From Acidobacteriota bacterium (lineage in GTDB: Bacteria > Acidobacteriota > UBA6911): a DNA stretch of 64,000 nucleotides. The translations under genes were made by a program, and so were the position numbers. The notes beneath the pieces were generated by a model. That model was not told the DNA's origin, ran no database searches, and saw only the letters and a list, made by a program, of their open reading frames with translations. This document shows, piece by piece, positions 1-8,687 of this stretch (the first letter of the stretch is position 1; each line of letters begins with the position of its first letter). The stretch lies in NCBI GenBank assembly GCA_016929335.1, contig JAFGIY010000233.1:1-64000 (forward strand), in the 5' to 3' direction.

Positions 1-241
1 AAGGATAGGTATTTCAAGCTGCCTTTTTGATTGCGAATCCTCCGAGGCAAGTTCTGATCAGATGTATTATGTAAACTTCCGATTCCGAACTTAACCGTTT
101 ATCGAATTCGGTGGCATACTGCTGCAGAATTTTGGCTTTAGAAAACGATTTTAAATACACCTATGCAGCAAGGCAGATTAGCTTCCAACGTCCGGCCCAA
201 CCGGCTAGCGCTCCAGGCGCAGAGCAGATTGGCTGATCAGC

Positions 242-828
242 TCATAATAACAATTCATTTTTCACCTCCGGCTTTGCAGACGCAATGGGCGGCGCTCGGA
301 AAGGGAGTCCGAGACATGTTAGAATTTTTTGAATTGCCGATTGCGAATTAATGGCACATAAGACTCTCATTCTTCCGCTACAGCGAGGACAAGATAGAAT
401 GTCAATCTCAAATACGCGTTCCAAAAGTTGAGCCCATGAATAATTTCTCGGCTTCTTACCCCGCTACTTGCCGAAATATCAATTCACTATTTCTATTATC
501 TATATAGATCCCATCCAATAATAATATGAAAATGCGGGTCGAGATTCAGAGCATCGCTGAAGCGTTGAATGAAAGCGACGGCTCCGCAGCGAGCCTTGCG
601 GTTTGATGTGGGAATGCCTGCCCTGCGGCGAATCGAGGAAAAGATAGTGCGCACGAAGACCTGGGCTACATCTCTGACCAGAGAGGAATCGTACGCGAGA
701 CGGTAGCGAAGGTGAAATGGAACCGACAGCACCCACTGTCGGACCGGAACTTCGGGAAATACATGGTCCACAAGATGGGCCGCCGTCTCCGCCATGCGCC
801 GACCACCACATGAAGGAATAGGAAGTTC
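242..828 (-). pseudogene. IS91-family transposase remnant
   Basis: Two minus-strand pieces match different parts of an IS91/ISCR-type (Y2 rolling-circle) transposase. The piece at about 828-496 holds the stretch after the N-terminal zinc finger (SCGGRRMAETAAHLVDHV, then VPVRQWVLSVP and VAFIQRFSDALNLDPHFH). The piece at 424-242 is the C-terminal tail (RVFEIDILSCPRCSGRMRVL). The two are in different frames. The middle, which holds the catalytic tyrosines in this family, is absent. The remaining zinc-finger part upstream of 828 is not recognisable. This is a dead remnant, not a mobile unit; no terminal ori or ter sites were identified. It marks a past insertion next to the sortase genes. Confidence 0.8.
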
Positions 829-906
829 AAACCGCCATTTTAGCCGGCCGGCCTCTATCCCGATCCCCGGATGCGGCGTTAGCCGCGCCGGTTCCGATAT
901 AGCATC

Positions 907-1497
907 TCAAATCTGTCTGCCGCTATCCATGGGCGCAGCCCGGACAATGAATCTTTGAGGCGAGTAGGGACTGCGCCCGAAGGGATAGCACGTAATCATC
1001 GTCAGGGCGTCCTGAGGCGTAGAGGAGAGAAGAGCGGCGTCTTTTGGCCCGGCAATGCGGATCGCTTCCACCGTATAGATGCGCCGTTGATCCGCGCCGT
1101 GCCCATCGAACCATTCGAGCTCGATTCTGTCACCCTGCTCGATATGTTCCAGGCGGCGAAACCAGCTGGTGCGATGGCCGGCCAGCACTATATTTCCGGG
1201 CTCGCCCATGCACGCTCCGCTTTGCATTCGGGCCGGGCCAAAGGCGAGCGTACGGGGCGTGGCGCCCTCCAATACGAACTCATCATAGCCGAGGCGGGGG
1301 ATGCGCAGCCGCGCCACGGGATGTGTGTCGGCCCACGACCAGGGCGGCTGCGGCTTGCCTGTTTTCAGGCTCCGTTCCCATGCCTGCCGGATTAGAATGC
1401 CGGCCAATCGGGCTTTGGCATGGAGGTACAGATTCCGTCCTTCAAAGCCGGCGCCGGCAATCAGCATCAGGATGGCAAGCAGACGGACGCCTTTCAT
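907..1497 (-). CDS. class GN sortase
   Basis: Membrane-anchored cysteine transpeptidase of 196 residues that is expected to process one dedicated substrate. An N-terminal hydrophobic helix (residues 5-20) is followed by the sortase barrel. The catalytic set is visible: His in VLAGHRTSW, Cys in MITCYPFG and Arg in PQRFIVRA. The segments PWSWADTHPVARLRIPRL and GEPGNIVLAGHR are typical of the class GN sortases, the type first described in marine proteobacteria. Its ATG overlaps the TGA of the upstream VIT/VWA protein by 4 bp (ATGA), so the two are probably translationally coupled. That protein carries the matching C-terminal sorting signal. Family assignment is firm; the physiological role of the pair is not established in general. 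Confidence 0.93.
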   Translation of the reverse strand: MKGVRLLAILMLIAGAGFEGRNLYLHAKARLAGILIRQAWERSLKTGKPQPPWSWADTHPVARLRIPRLGYDEFVLEGATPRTLAFGPARMQSGACMGEPGNIVLAGHRTSWFRRLEHIEQGDRIELEWFDGHGADQRRIYTVEAIRIAGPKDAALLSSTPQDALTMITCYPFGRSPYSPQRFIVRAAPMDSGRQI

Positions 1498-3581
1498 TGT
1501 AATACTCCCTTCCGGCGCCCGGCATACCAGAAGGCCGTACCTGTCAGAAGAAGTGCCAGTCCGAGAGCCTCGAAGAAATCATCCGCCGTTCCTGTTGCCG
1601 GAGAACCGAAAATATTGTCCATCTTCCAGCCGGCCGGGAGCTCTGTTGGAACCGCGACGGAATTGGAATTGCCGCCGGGATTGGCAACCACTTCTTCGAT
1701 CGCGATCAGCGAAGTGAAGCGCGTGACCAGGTGGTAGCGGATGGCGTGTTCAATGACAGCGGTGCGAATGTTTGCCTGCTCATTTTCCTCCGCGTGACGC
1801 CAGGCATCCATCAGATCTTCAACACGCTGCCGGGCCCATAGCGTTGTGATGCCCGGATGAAACTTTGCTTTGGCGACATTAAAGTCGATGGTTTCTTCAT
1901 AGGAGCGATTGCCCGCTCGTGCATTCAGATGAATCCTGCCGGCCCGCCCCCTGAGGATACGCCCATAGACCAGCAGCGGCTGATTCAGAAACAGATCGGG
2001 AACAGATTGGGGATAAAGGCTGTCTACGGAAATTCCATCGAAAGAAAGCGTGATATCCGTCAGAACCGGATTCTCCAGCATCTCGAACAGGCCCGTCATG
2101 CGTTCGCTGATTTCGCCGGGATCAGAAATGTGAGTAAAAGTGCCGCGTCCGAGCCTGGCCATCTTGGTTGCCAGGAACAAATTGGGCGCGCTTCCTATGG
2201 CAATGGTGTACAGGCGCGTATTCCCCAGCTTTGCGTGCAATGCCGAGAATATCTGCTCTTCATTTCCAAGGTCGCCGTCCGTCAGCAGAACGATATTGTG
2301 CAGATAGCCCGGCTGTGCCGGCTTCTGCATGAGATGAAGCAGGGCAGGCAGCATCTCGGTTCCGCTGTCGGCATAAAGGCCATTGACGAAGCGGCGCGCT
2401 GCCTCCAGATTCATCGCGGTAGCCTGGAGCGGAAAAGGCGAAAATTCCCGATATCCGCTGTTAAAGGCCAGGATGGCAAAGCGGTCTATGGGCCGCAGAC
2501 GATCCAGCGCCTGCAGCAGGGCTTCGCGAGCCTGCGCGATGGAAGTTCCCTCCATGGAGCCGGAGACATCAATCATGTAGAGCATTTCGACCGGCACACG
2601 ATCGACAGGTGGCGCCGTGGGCGGAAATGCGGCAAGAAGGAAATGGGTTTCGCCGGAATCTTCCGGAGACAGAAACAGAGCGGTTTTGGGCTGTGAGTTC
2701 GCACCCCGGTCGATCTGCAGAATAAGGTCCTTATTTGGAATAGTCGCTCCACGCTCCAATTCCACGTGCAGCCGCCCATCGGCCGATTCGCTCAATTTGA
2801 CGGCATGCGAAACCGATTTGATCTTTGTTGAGCTGAAACCGGAATCCAGATCGATGGAGAGAGAAAGATCGTGGCCGGGACGATTCTCCGGATTGCGAAC
2901 GGGAGGCGTTATGCGCGAGGCGTCCGCAACCGCGTCTGTATCGGGAGACCATCCTGTTCCGCTTTTCCCGATCGCCGATGTACCCGGGATGTAGCGCGGG
3001 CCCACGACCATAGGAAAGACAAGGCGCATGTTCCCCCTTTCCCATTTCAACGGTTCGACATAGCGCATCCTTACGGCAATACGGTCGCCGGGCATAATAT
3101 TGGCAATGGAGGCCGTAAAAATGTTAGGACGCTCCTGTTCCAGGAGCGCTGCGCGCTTGCCTTCCGATCTGGCAGTCTCGTAAGCATGTTTCGCTTCTTC
3201 CCGCTCGCGAATGACACTGCGGATGATGCGCCGGCCAATGCGAATTTCCATATCATAAACAGCTGCAGCGTGCGGCAGAGGGAAAACGTATACAGCTTCG
3301 AGAGGAATGGAACCGGAATTGGCAAATTGCTGCGTCACCGTTGCCGCGGCTACCAAACCGCGCACATCCAGCGCGACATCGGTGTGCAGCAGCGGTATGA
3401 ATTCGTATCTGCTCGAGTCGGGCAGGCGGTAAATGAGTGAGCCTTCTCCCACCTGGGGCGGCCCATTTTCCTCCTGTGCGGCGGCGAAGCGGACGAACAG
3501 TGCCATCGCCAGCAACAGGAGGAAGCTGAGAGAGTTTTTCCTGATTCTGCCTGGTGAAGAACTTTCCGTGATTTTTACCAT
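1494..3581 (-). CDS. VIT and VWA domain protein, dedicated sortase substrate
   Basis: Exported 695-residue protein of the family known as marine proteobacterial sortase target proteins. It has a signal peptide (SLSFLLLLAMALFVRFAAAQ), a VIT domain (about 40-160), and a VWA domain (about 325-500) with an intact MIDAS (MIDVSGSMEG) for divalent-metal-dependent binding. The C-terminus is a sorting signal: PATGT, a hydrophobic helix (FFEALGLALLLTGTAFWYAG) and the basic tail RRKG. The start chosen is the ATG at 3581, which follows GGAGGG at a spacing of 4; an in-frame TTG 12 bp upstream is less likely. The sortase gene follows with a 4-bp overlap. Expected location is the cell envelope, anchored by the sortase. 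The binding partner is unknown. Confidence 0.92.
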   Translation of the reverse strand: MVKITESSSPGRIRKNSLSFLLLLAMALFVRFAAAQEENGPPQVGEGSLIYRLPDSSRYEFIPLLHTDVALDVRGLVAAATVTQQFANSGSIPLEAVYVFPLPHAAAVYDMEIRIGRRIIRSVIREREEAKHAYETARSEGKRAALLEQERPNIFTASIANIMPGDRIAVRMRYVEPLKWERGNMRLVFPMVVGPRYIPGTSAIGKSGTGWSPDTDAVADASRITPPVRNPENRPGHDLSLSIDLDSGFSSTKIKSVSHAVKLSESADGRLHVELERGATIPNKDLILQIDRGANSQPKTALFLSPEDSGETHFLLAAFPPTAPPVDRVPVEMLYMIDVSGSMEGTSIAQAREALLQALDRLRPIDRFAILAFNSGYREFSPFPLQATAMNLEAARRFVNGLYADSGTEMLPALLHLMQKPAQPGYLHNIVLLTDGDLGNEEQIFSALHAKLGNTRLYTIAIGSAPNLFLATKMARLGRGTFTHISDPGEISERMTGLFEMLENPVLTDITLSFDGISVDSLYPQSVPDLFLNQPLLVYGRILRGRAGRIHLNARAGNRSYEETIDFNVAKAKFHPGITTLWARQRVEDLMDAWRHAEENEQANIRTAVIEHAIRYHLVTRFTSLIAIEEVVANPGGNSNSVAVPTELPAGWKMDNIFGSPATGTADDFFEALGLALLLTGTAFWYAGRRKGVLQ

Positions 3582-3796
3582 ATATCCCTCCAATGGAATC
3601 TTTCCGGAATGCCTGGTGCAAAAAGCGGACCGGAAACGGGCGCGGCTGGAGAGCTTTTATTCTCAGTAGGTTAATGCAATGGAGGGGATAGGGGACAAGC
3701 AGGACTTGTGTTGCCGCATACACGATTGTGTCCTTTCACACACAGAACAGGATACGCGGGAGTCCGGTTAAAAAATCTGATCTACGGCATAACCTG

Positions 3797-4282
3797 CTAT
3801 CGTTCGTCTGCAGCCAAACCGACAGCGGCTAATAACGATTTCATATAGGCGGCAGTTTCCGGTGATCCTTCTGCCGGCGCCCATGGAGCGAAATTCTTAT
3901 CCGCGATTGGTGCGTAAGGACCCGGCTTTACTTCATAGAGGACAGTTCCCGGGGCAAGAGACAGAATCGTATGCCACTCGCGAGGGGCGAATTCAATGCC
4001 GTAGATGCCGTTGGCGTGGTCGAGAACGGCATGGTCCAGGATCTCTCCGGCGCCGTCAAAGCGGACGGCAAGAGCCTTGCCGGTCAGAATGATGAACACT
4101 TCGCACTTGTCCGGCGATTCATGTTTGTGCGGGCGGATATAGGTCCCCGGCTCGAGAGCGTTCAGCATGCGGTTGACCGGATCCGCATAGTCCGAATGAA
4201 AATTATAGTTCTTGCGCAATCGCGCGGAGCTCCCGGCACCATCGGCGACATTGGAAACCAATTGTTGATTAATGATCATCAT
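3797..4282 (-). CDS. WbuC-family cupin metalloprotein
   Basis: Single-domain cupin of about 160 residues resembling WbuC proteins of O-antigen loci. The N-terminal block SARLRKNYNFHSDYADPVNR is characteristic. The metal-binding cupin motifs are visible as PHKHESPDKCEVFIILTG and, later, REWHTILSLAPGTVLYEVKPGPY. Homology favours starting at the double ATG (4282 or 4279, MMIINQQLVSN); the frame stays open upstream to about 4387, and no strong ribosome site decides the matter. The gene stands alone between the VIT/VWA protein and a repeat, with no polysaccharide genes beside it, which is unusual for wbuC. The substrate is unknown. Confidence 0.8.
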   Translation of the reverse strand: MMIINQQLVSNVADGAGSSARLRKNYNFHSDYADPVNRMLNALEPGTYIRPHKHESPDKCEVFIILTGKALAVRFDGAGEILDHAVLDHANGIYGIEFAPREWHTILSLAPGTVLYEVKPGPYAPIADKNFAPWAPAEGSPETAAYMKSLLAAVGLAADER

Positions 4283-4428
4283 GGTTTTCTGCTTTTTATA
4301 TTTTCGCGGCAAGTTTCTGATAATTTTGCCTGCCGGTTTTTCCATGAATGTGGAACTCCGGCAACAGGACTGCAATTCTACCTGCATCAGATAGGCATGC
4401 GAAACGAAAAGCGGAGGAGGGAAAACAG

Positions 4429-4472
4429 CCGCGGATTTTCACGGATCCGTGCGAACCCGTGAAAATCCGCGG
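4429..4472. repeat. perfect 16-bp inverted repeat
   Basis: CCGCGGATTTTCACGG at 4429-4444 is followed 12 bases later by its exact reverse complement at 4457-4472. It lies just past the stop of the VWA fusion gene (4478) and about 145 bp upstream of the cupin start. It could act as a hairpin at the 3' end of the VWA transcript, but no T-tract follows. It resembles in design the GAATTTC/GTGGCC palindrome at 44045-44085. Confidence 0.8.
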
Positions 4473-4477
4473 TTGGT

Positions 4478-7171
4478 TTAGAAGGAGATGGAAATGGCGC
4501 GGTGGATCAGGCGGATGAACTCCTGGCGGTAGCCGTGGCGGTCCTCGCCTTTGCCTGCTTTTGCCCATTCCAGGGCGCGTTCCAGATCTGCGTTCCCCTT
4601 GTGCGGCGAATCGCGCAGCACCATCCCGAAGGCGGCGACGGAAGCGGCAAATTTGAAGTCCCTGGATGCGCTACTGAATTTTTCCTTCGAATCTTTGACG
4701 ACGAACTCCGTCAGGATGCTCTTGTCGCCCTCGGGTTCTTTGCTGCGGATTTTCACCGTCAACAGCTCGTCGCTGTGGGCATTCGAAGACGGCTGGGGCG
4801 GCTTCTGGTATTTCAGAGGATCCACTCCCGGCTTTGAATCGGCTGCTCCCACCGGCACAAGTTCATACAGGGCGGTTACCGCATGACCCGCTCCGATAGA
4901 GCCGCCCTGTTTGGCATCGTCGTTAAAATCTTCTTTAGCCATGAGGCGGTTCTCATAGCCGATCAGGCGGTATGAACTTACGTTCTGCGGATTGAACTCC
5001 ACCTGAATCTTGACATCCTTGGCGATAGTGACCAGCGTCGAGTTGATCTGCTCGACGAGAACTTTTTTCGCTTCGTTGAAGGTGTCGATGTAGGCATAGT
5101 TCCCGCGGCCTTTATCGGCGAGAAGCTCCAGCGTGGAATCTTTGTAGTTGCCCATGCCGAATCCGAGAGCGCTCAAAAAGATTCCGCTTTTCGCTTTCTC
5201 GTCAATCAGGCGCGTCAGATCGCCCCGGTTGGTGATGCCGACATTAAAATCGCCGTCGGTCGCCAGGATGACGCGGTTGACGCCGCCCTTGATGAAGCTT
5301 TCCTTTGCAGTCTGATAGGCAAGCTGGATTCCGGATGCTCCGGCGGTGCTGCCTCCGGCGTGCAGGCGCTCAATCGCGCGGCGCAGCTTTTCCTTCTGAT
5401 CACCGCTGGTGGAAGTCAGGTGCACTCTTGTATCCCCGGCATATATGACGATGGCGACTCGATCCGACTCGGCAAGCTGATCCACGAGCAGGGTCATCGC
5501 CTGCTTCACGAGTGGAAGCTTGTTTTCATCCGCCATGGAACCGGAGACGTCGAGCAGGAAAACCAGGTTGCTGTCCGGGCGCTTGCCGGGTTCTATTTCG
5601 CGCCCTTTCAGGCCGATGCGCAGCAGCTTATGCTCGGGCTTCCAGGGAGCCTCGGTAAGCTCGAAGTGCGCGGCAAAGGGCTTGTCGTTCCTGGGACCCC
5701 TATAGTCATAGTCGAAGTAGTTCACCAGTTCCTCAATGCGAATGGCATCCTTCGGAGGAAGAGTGCCTCCGTCGAGGAACCGCCGCACATTCGAGTAGGA
5801 CGCCGTGTCGACATCGATCGCGAATGTGGAAAGCGGGTTCTGGGTAGCATCGAGGAACGGATTATCACTGATGTTCTCGTAAGCTTCGGTATTGAAATTT
5901 CCCTTCTTGTTGCACCCATTGTTGTAGCGGCATCTTGCCATTTCCGCGTCTACAGGCGAAAGGACAAGCCTGAATTCACTGACCAGTTCCGGATTTAAAG
6001 CAACCGGCGTGTTTGGGCCGGTTGTCCAGCGTACATCATTGAACGTTACGCCGTCTCGCTGGAGGTTTACGTTCGCTGCGCTGATTCCGGCTAAGCCGTC
6101 ACGCTCGGCGCTGTAAGTTGGACTATCCGCCGAAGTTATGCCGCCCATTACCTTCATAAGATCGAGCACATTGGAGTTTACCAGAGGCAGCTCGGTTGGC
6201 TTTTCTTGGGAAAGCACCTTGCCCGTGGATGAAGCGGATTCCAACAGAAGATTTTCCGTAGCTACGCTAACCATCACGGCATCCTGACGAGAAGCAACGT
6301 CAAGACTGAGATTGAGCTTGTTTGTGGAAGCGCTGTTAAGTGTTAAATCCTTGTAGATTTTTGTCTGAAAGCCTGCCATCTCAGCAGTAAGAGTATGCGG
6401 TCCCGGAGACAATGATGGAATGCTATACTGACCGGTCGCATTTGTACGTGTCTGCGCAGTTAAACCTGTAGTTTCATCGGTCATTTTAATCGCAACCCCG
6501 GGTAATACTGCACCGGATACATCTTTGACTGTTCCCATAAGCGCTGCTTTCAGCGGGCTCTGCTGGAGCACCGATGCAGCTGCGGTTCGTGTCGGCCTGC
6601 TGGAGACAGCCGGCTCAAGCTTAGCTTCCGGAATTGGCGGCTGCGGCAGGACGGGGGCGACCTTCTCCGGCTCGACTGCAGCAGGGGCATGGGCCTTTCC
6701 CTTCAGCTCAGCTTGTGGCGCCGTTATTGGTTCAGCAGTACTCTCAAGCGCCGGCGGGATTGCGAAATCCCGGACTCGCGCCGCTACCGATTCTTTCGGG
6801 GCGACGGAGGCCATTTGGTTATTCGGAGGAAGCTGTTCCACCTGCCTCAGCTGCCTGATCGTTACAATCGATATCATCAATACGGCTGCAGCCGCGGTGG
6901 CCATCACCCAGGCCGGCCTCAAACCGAACCAGCTTCTTCCGGCATTCGCCTTGGCTTCAATCTGTTGCCGCTGAACCTCCGTCAGGCTGATAGAAGGTTC
7001 GGCATGCAATTCTTCCTTCAGCATTCCGGCGGTTTCGCGAATTTCTTCGACGAGCCGGCGTATTTCCGGCGATTCTGCCAGTACTTTTTCGATTTCCGCT
7101 CTCTCTTTCTCATCCGTAATTTCGCCGAGAGCGTAGGCGGTCCATTTCGGATCATTGGCATCGATATTCAT
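4478..7171 (-). CDS. anti-sigma-like / CarboxypepD_reg / plug-like / YfbK-type VWA fusion protein
   Basis: A composite 897-residue inner-membrane protein. Residues 1-80 are acidic-helical and resemble a cytoplasmic anti-sigma domain (YALGEITDEKERAEIEKVL); no zinc-binding Cys/His set is present. A single TM helix follows (87-104). The periplasmic part has a proline/alanine-rich linker, a carboxypeptidase-regulatory-like domain (about 210-285, GTVKDVSGAVLPGV to PHTLTAEMAGFQTK), and a stretch like the plug of Oar-type TonB receptors (about 295-425, ELPLVNSNVLDLMKVMGGI, NPELVSEFRLV). The rest is a YfbK-like VWA module (440-897) with MIDAS DVSGSM near 540 and a C-terminal DUF3520-like part. The ATG at 7171 follows GGAGGG. 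It overlaps the ECF sigma gene by 4 bp, so it probably controls that factor; this is inferred. Confidence 0.85.
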   Translation of the reverse strand: MNIDANDPKWTAYALGEITDEKERAEIEKVLAESPEIRRLVEEIRETAGMLKEELHAEPSISLTEVQRQQIEAKANAGRSWFGLRPAWVMATAAAAVLMISIVTIRQLRQVEQLPPNNQMASVAPKESVAARVRDFAIPPALESTAEPITAPQAELKGKAHAPAAVEPEKVAPVLPQPPIPEAKLEPAVSSRPTRTAAASVLQQSPLKAALMGTVKDVSGAVLPGVAIKMTDETTGLTAQTRTNATGQYSIPSLSPGPHTLTAEMAGFQTKIYKDLTLNSASTNKLNLSLDVASRQDAVMVSVATENLLLESASSTGKVLSQEKPTELPLVNSNVLDLMKVMGGITSADSPTYSAERDGLAGISAANVNLQRDGVTFNDVRWTTGPNTPVALNPELVSEFRLVLSPVDAEMARCRYNNGCNKKGNFNTEAYENISDNPFLDATQNPLSTFAIDVDTASYSNVRRFLDGGTLPPKDAIRIEELVNYFDYDYRGPRNDKPFAAHFELTEAPWKPEHKLLRIGLKGREIEPGKRPDSNLVFLLDVSGSMADENKLPLVKQAMTLLVDQLAESDRVAIVIYAGDTRVHLTSTSGDQKEKLRRAIERLHAGGSTAGASGIQLAYQTAKESFIKGGVNRVILATDGDFNVGITNRGDLTRLIDEKAKSGIFLSALGFGMGNYKDSTLELLADKGRGNYAYIDTFNEAKKVLVEQINSTLVTIAKDVKIQVEFNPQNVSSYRLIGYENRLMAKEDFNDDAKQGGSIGAGHAVTALYELVPVGAADSKPGVDPLKYQKPPQPSSNAHSDELLTVKIRSKEPEGDKSILTEFVVKDSKEKFSSASRDFKFAASVAAFGMVLRDSPHKGNADLERALEWAKAGKGEDRHGYRQEFIRLIHRAISISF

Positions 7172-7692
7172 TTCACCCTCCTTAGTGCCGGCTGTGCATG
7201 GACTCTTTCCCGGATGGTTTTGAGTCCGGTGTGGATGAGAAAGCCGACGTTGCTTACCGAAAGACTGGTGACCTGGCTGATTTCCTGGTAACTCAGGTCG
7301 CTCTGGAATTTCAGCCGGATGACTTCCTGCTGGTTTGCGGGGAGAGTGGTGAGTATGTTCAGAACATCTGCGAGCTGCTCCTCTTGCTCCACGGTTGCCG
7401 AGACTGCCGGTCCGGAATGAGCTTGCAGCCGCAGCTGGGCGTCGCTGATTCCAGTCATTCGTCTCTCCTTTCTAAGCACATCCAGCGCGCGATTACGACA
7501 GACGGTATAAAGCCATTGCGCCAGATGATCGCGGATTTGTGCCGGCTTCTGGCGAAGCAGCTTCAGGAAAGTGTCCTGAACGACTTCTCGTGCCCGTTCC
7601 ACATCGCCAGTAATGTGGGCCGCGTAGCGTGTCAGCGGTTGCTCGAATTCGGCTAATACGTTCGGCACCCAGCTTGAATCTGGAGTCCTCAT
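7168..7692 (-). CDS. ECF-type RNA polymerase sigma factor
   Basis: Sigma-70 family factor of 174 residues. Region 2 includes EVVQDTFLKLLRQKP and the -10-binding segment WLYTVCRNRALDVLRKERR. Region 4 is LPANQQEVIRLKFQSDLSYQEISQVTSLSVSNVGFLIHTGLK, a helix-turn-helix for the -35 element. Regions 1.2 and 3 are absent, as in ECF factors. The TGA overlaps the ATG of the anti-sigma-like VWA protein, so the two form a regulatory pair. In this class such a pair normally controls its own operon plus envelope genes; no clear ECF promoter could be picked out upstream. Confidence 0.93.
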   Translation of the reverse strand: MRTPDSSWVPNVLAEFEQPLTRYAAHITGDVERAREVVQDTFLKLLRQKPAQIRDHLAQWLYTVCRNRALDVLRKERRMTGISDAQLRLQAHSGPAVSATVEQEEQLADVLNILTTLPANQQEVIRLKFQSDLSYQEISQVTSLSVSNVGFLIHTGLKTIRERVHAQPALRRVK

Positions 7693-7756
7693 GCAGCCCT
7701 CATGGATTATTCCGGCCTGTTCAACCGGTATAACGATCGTCCGCGAATTTTCTTAG

Positions 7757-7813
7757 AAAAAAGATGGGAGCTTTGAGTTTAGCTCGAAGCCTCTAAGGCT
7801 CCAAGACTCAAAG
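7757..7813 (-). terminator. hairpin plus T-tract after the toastrack operon
   Basis: On the minus strand, arms CTTTGAGT and ACTCAAAG (7771-7813) enclose a partly paired stretch built of GGCTC/AAG-type units. Six Ts at 7762-7757 follow after a spacer of about 8 nt. It lies downstream of the last gene of the operon (stop at 7825), where a terminator is expected. The loose spacing makes it a weak intrinsic terminator. The segment 7791-7815 matches 40975-40999 in 23 of 25 bases, so it is also a repeat-family member. Confidence 0.45.
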
Positions 7814-7824
7814 GAGTTGGAAGC

Positions 7825-8652
7825 TTATTCTTTTTTGAGAGATAGCGTTACGTCGCCGGAACCGGTCGTCAATCGGATGGGCGCACCCCCGTCTCCGACG
7901 GCGGCCCTCAGAGTCTGGGAAGCTTTATTGACGATAATATCCGGCAGGACCTCTTCTCCCTCGAATACCCTGGGAGGATAATCCAACGTGATCTTGCCGC
8001 TACGGGCTTCAAGTTGAAGAGCGGCTGAGTATTCTTTTGGAAGCACGAGCGTTATGGATCCCAGTTGAGTCAAGGCGCCAAACTCCAGTCCATTCCAGCG
8101 AATGTTGGACATTTCCACAAAGATGTCGCCGCGCTGAGTGATGCCGGAAAAGTATCCGGCCATCGATCTGGCTTCCAGACTCCCTTCTTTGACGGTAGCT
8201 TCAACCCAGCCGTTGATGCCTTCTATGGAAAGATCACCGGTATCCATTTTGGCTTTGATGTCCATCTTCTCGCCGGGGACATACACCGTAAGATTGATCT
8301 CCAATATTGCCGGAGGGTCGGGAATTTTCGTTGTCTGAATTGTGACGGATGTTTGACTATGACGAACACGCAGCGGAGATTTTGTCAGGAATGCTTTGGC
8401 CTTTTCCTCCGTTTCGTAATAAATAATCCTTTCCGCTTCCACTCGCACGGAGCCTTTCTTCCATCCGACGATCTTAAGACTGCCGGGAACTCCTATCGAA
8501 ATCTCTGCCTTTCCTCCTGGGAAGAAATTAAATTCCTTTTCCTCCCGATCAACGTAGGGTGACGCCATCGTGCTTGAGCTTGTTTGGGCGGGTTGCTGGG
8601 CGAAAAGAGCCGGGCAGAGCAGGCAATGGATCAAAACCAGATAAAGGCGCAT
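7825..8652 (-). CDS. exported DUF4097-type (toastrack) protein
   Basis: Secreted protein of 275 residues with a signal peptide (YLVLIHCLLCPALFAQQ) and a beta-strand-repeat body. Alternating segments such as GVPGSLKIVGWKKGSVRVEA, MDTGDLSIEGINGWVEATV and EARSGKITLDYP are typical of DUF4097/toastrack proteins. The start is supported by AGGAG 8 nt upstream. It is the last gene of the 14.6-7.8 kb operon and is followed by a hairpin/T-tract. Toastrack domains are found in LiaF and Psp-associated proteins, so an envelope-stress role is inferred from context only. Confidence 0.75.
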   Translation of the reverse strand: MRLYLVLIHCLLCPALFAQQPAQTSSSTMASPYVDREEKEFNFFPGGKAEISIGVPGSLKIVGWKKGSVRVEAERIIYYETEEKAKAFLTKSPLRVRHSQTSVTIQTTKIPDPPAILEINLTVYVPGEKMDIKAKMDTGDLSIEGINGWVEATVKEGSLEARSMAGYFSGITQRGDIFVEMSNIRWNGLEFGALTQLGSITLVLPKEYSAALQLEARSGKITLDYPPRVFEGEEVLPDIIVNKASQTLRAAVGDGGAPIRLTTGSGDVTLSLKKE

Positions 8653-8687
8653 GGACCGGTACTCCTGGTGAAATTTTAAAAAGCCTC

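Noticed and set aside
1857-2696. A 279-codon plus-strand frame
   Set aside because: Antisense shadow of the VIT/VWA gene; no signal or domain.
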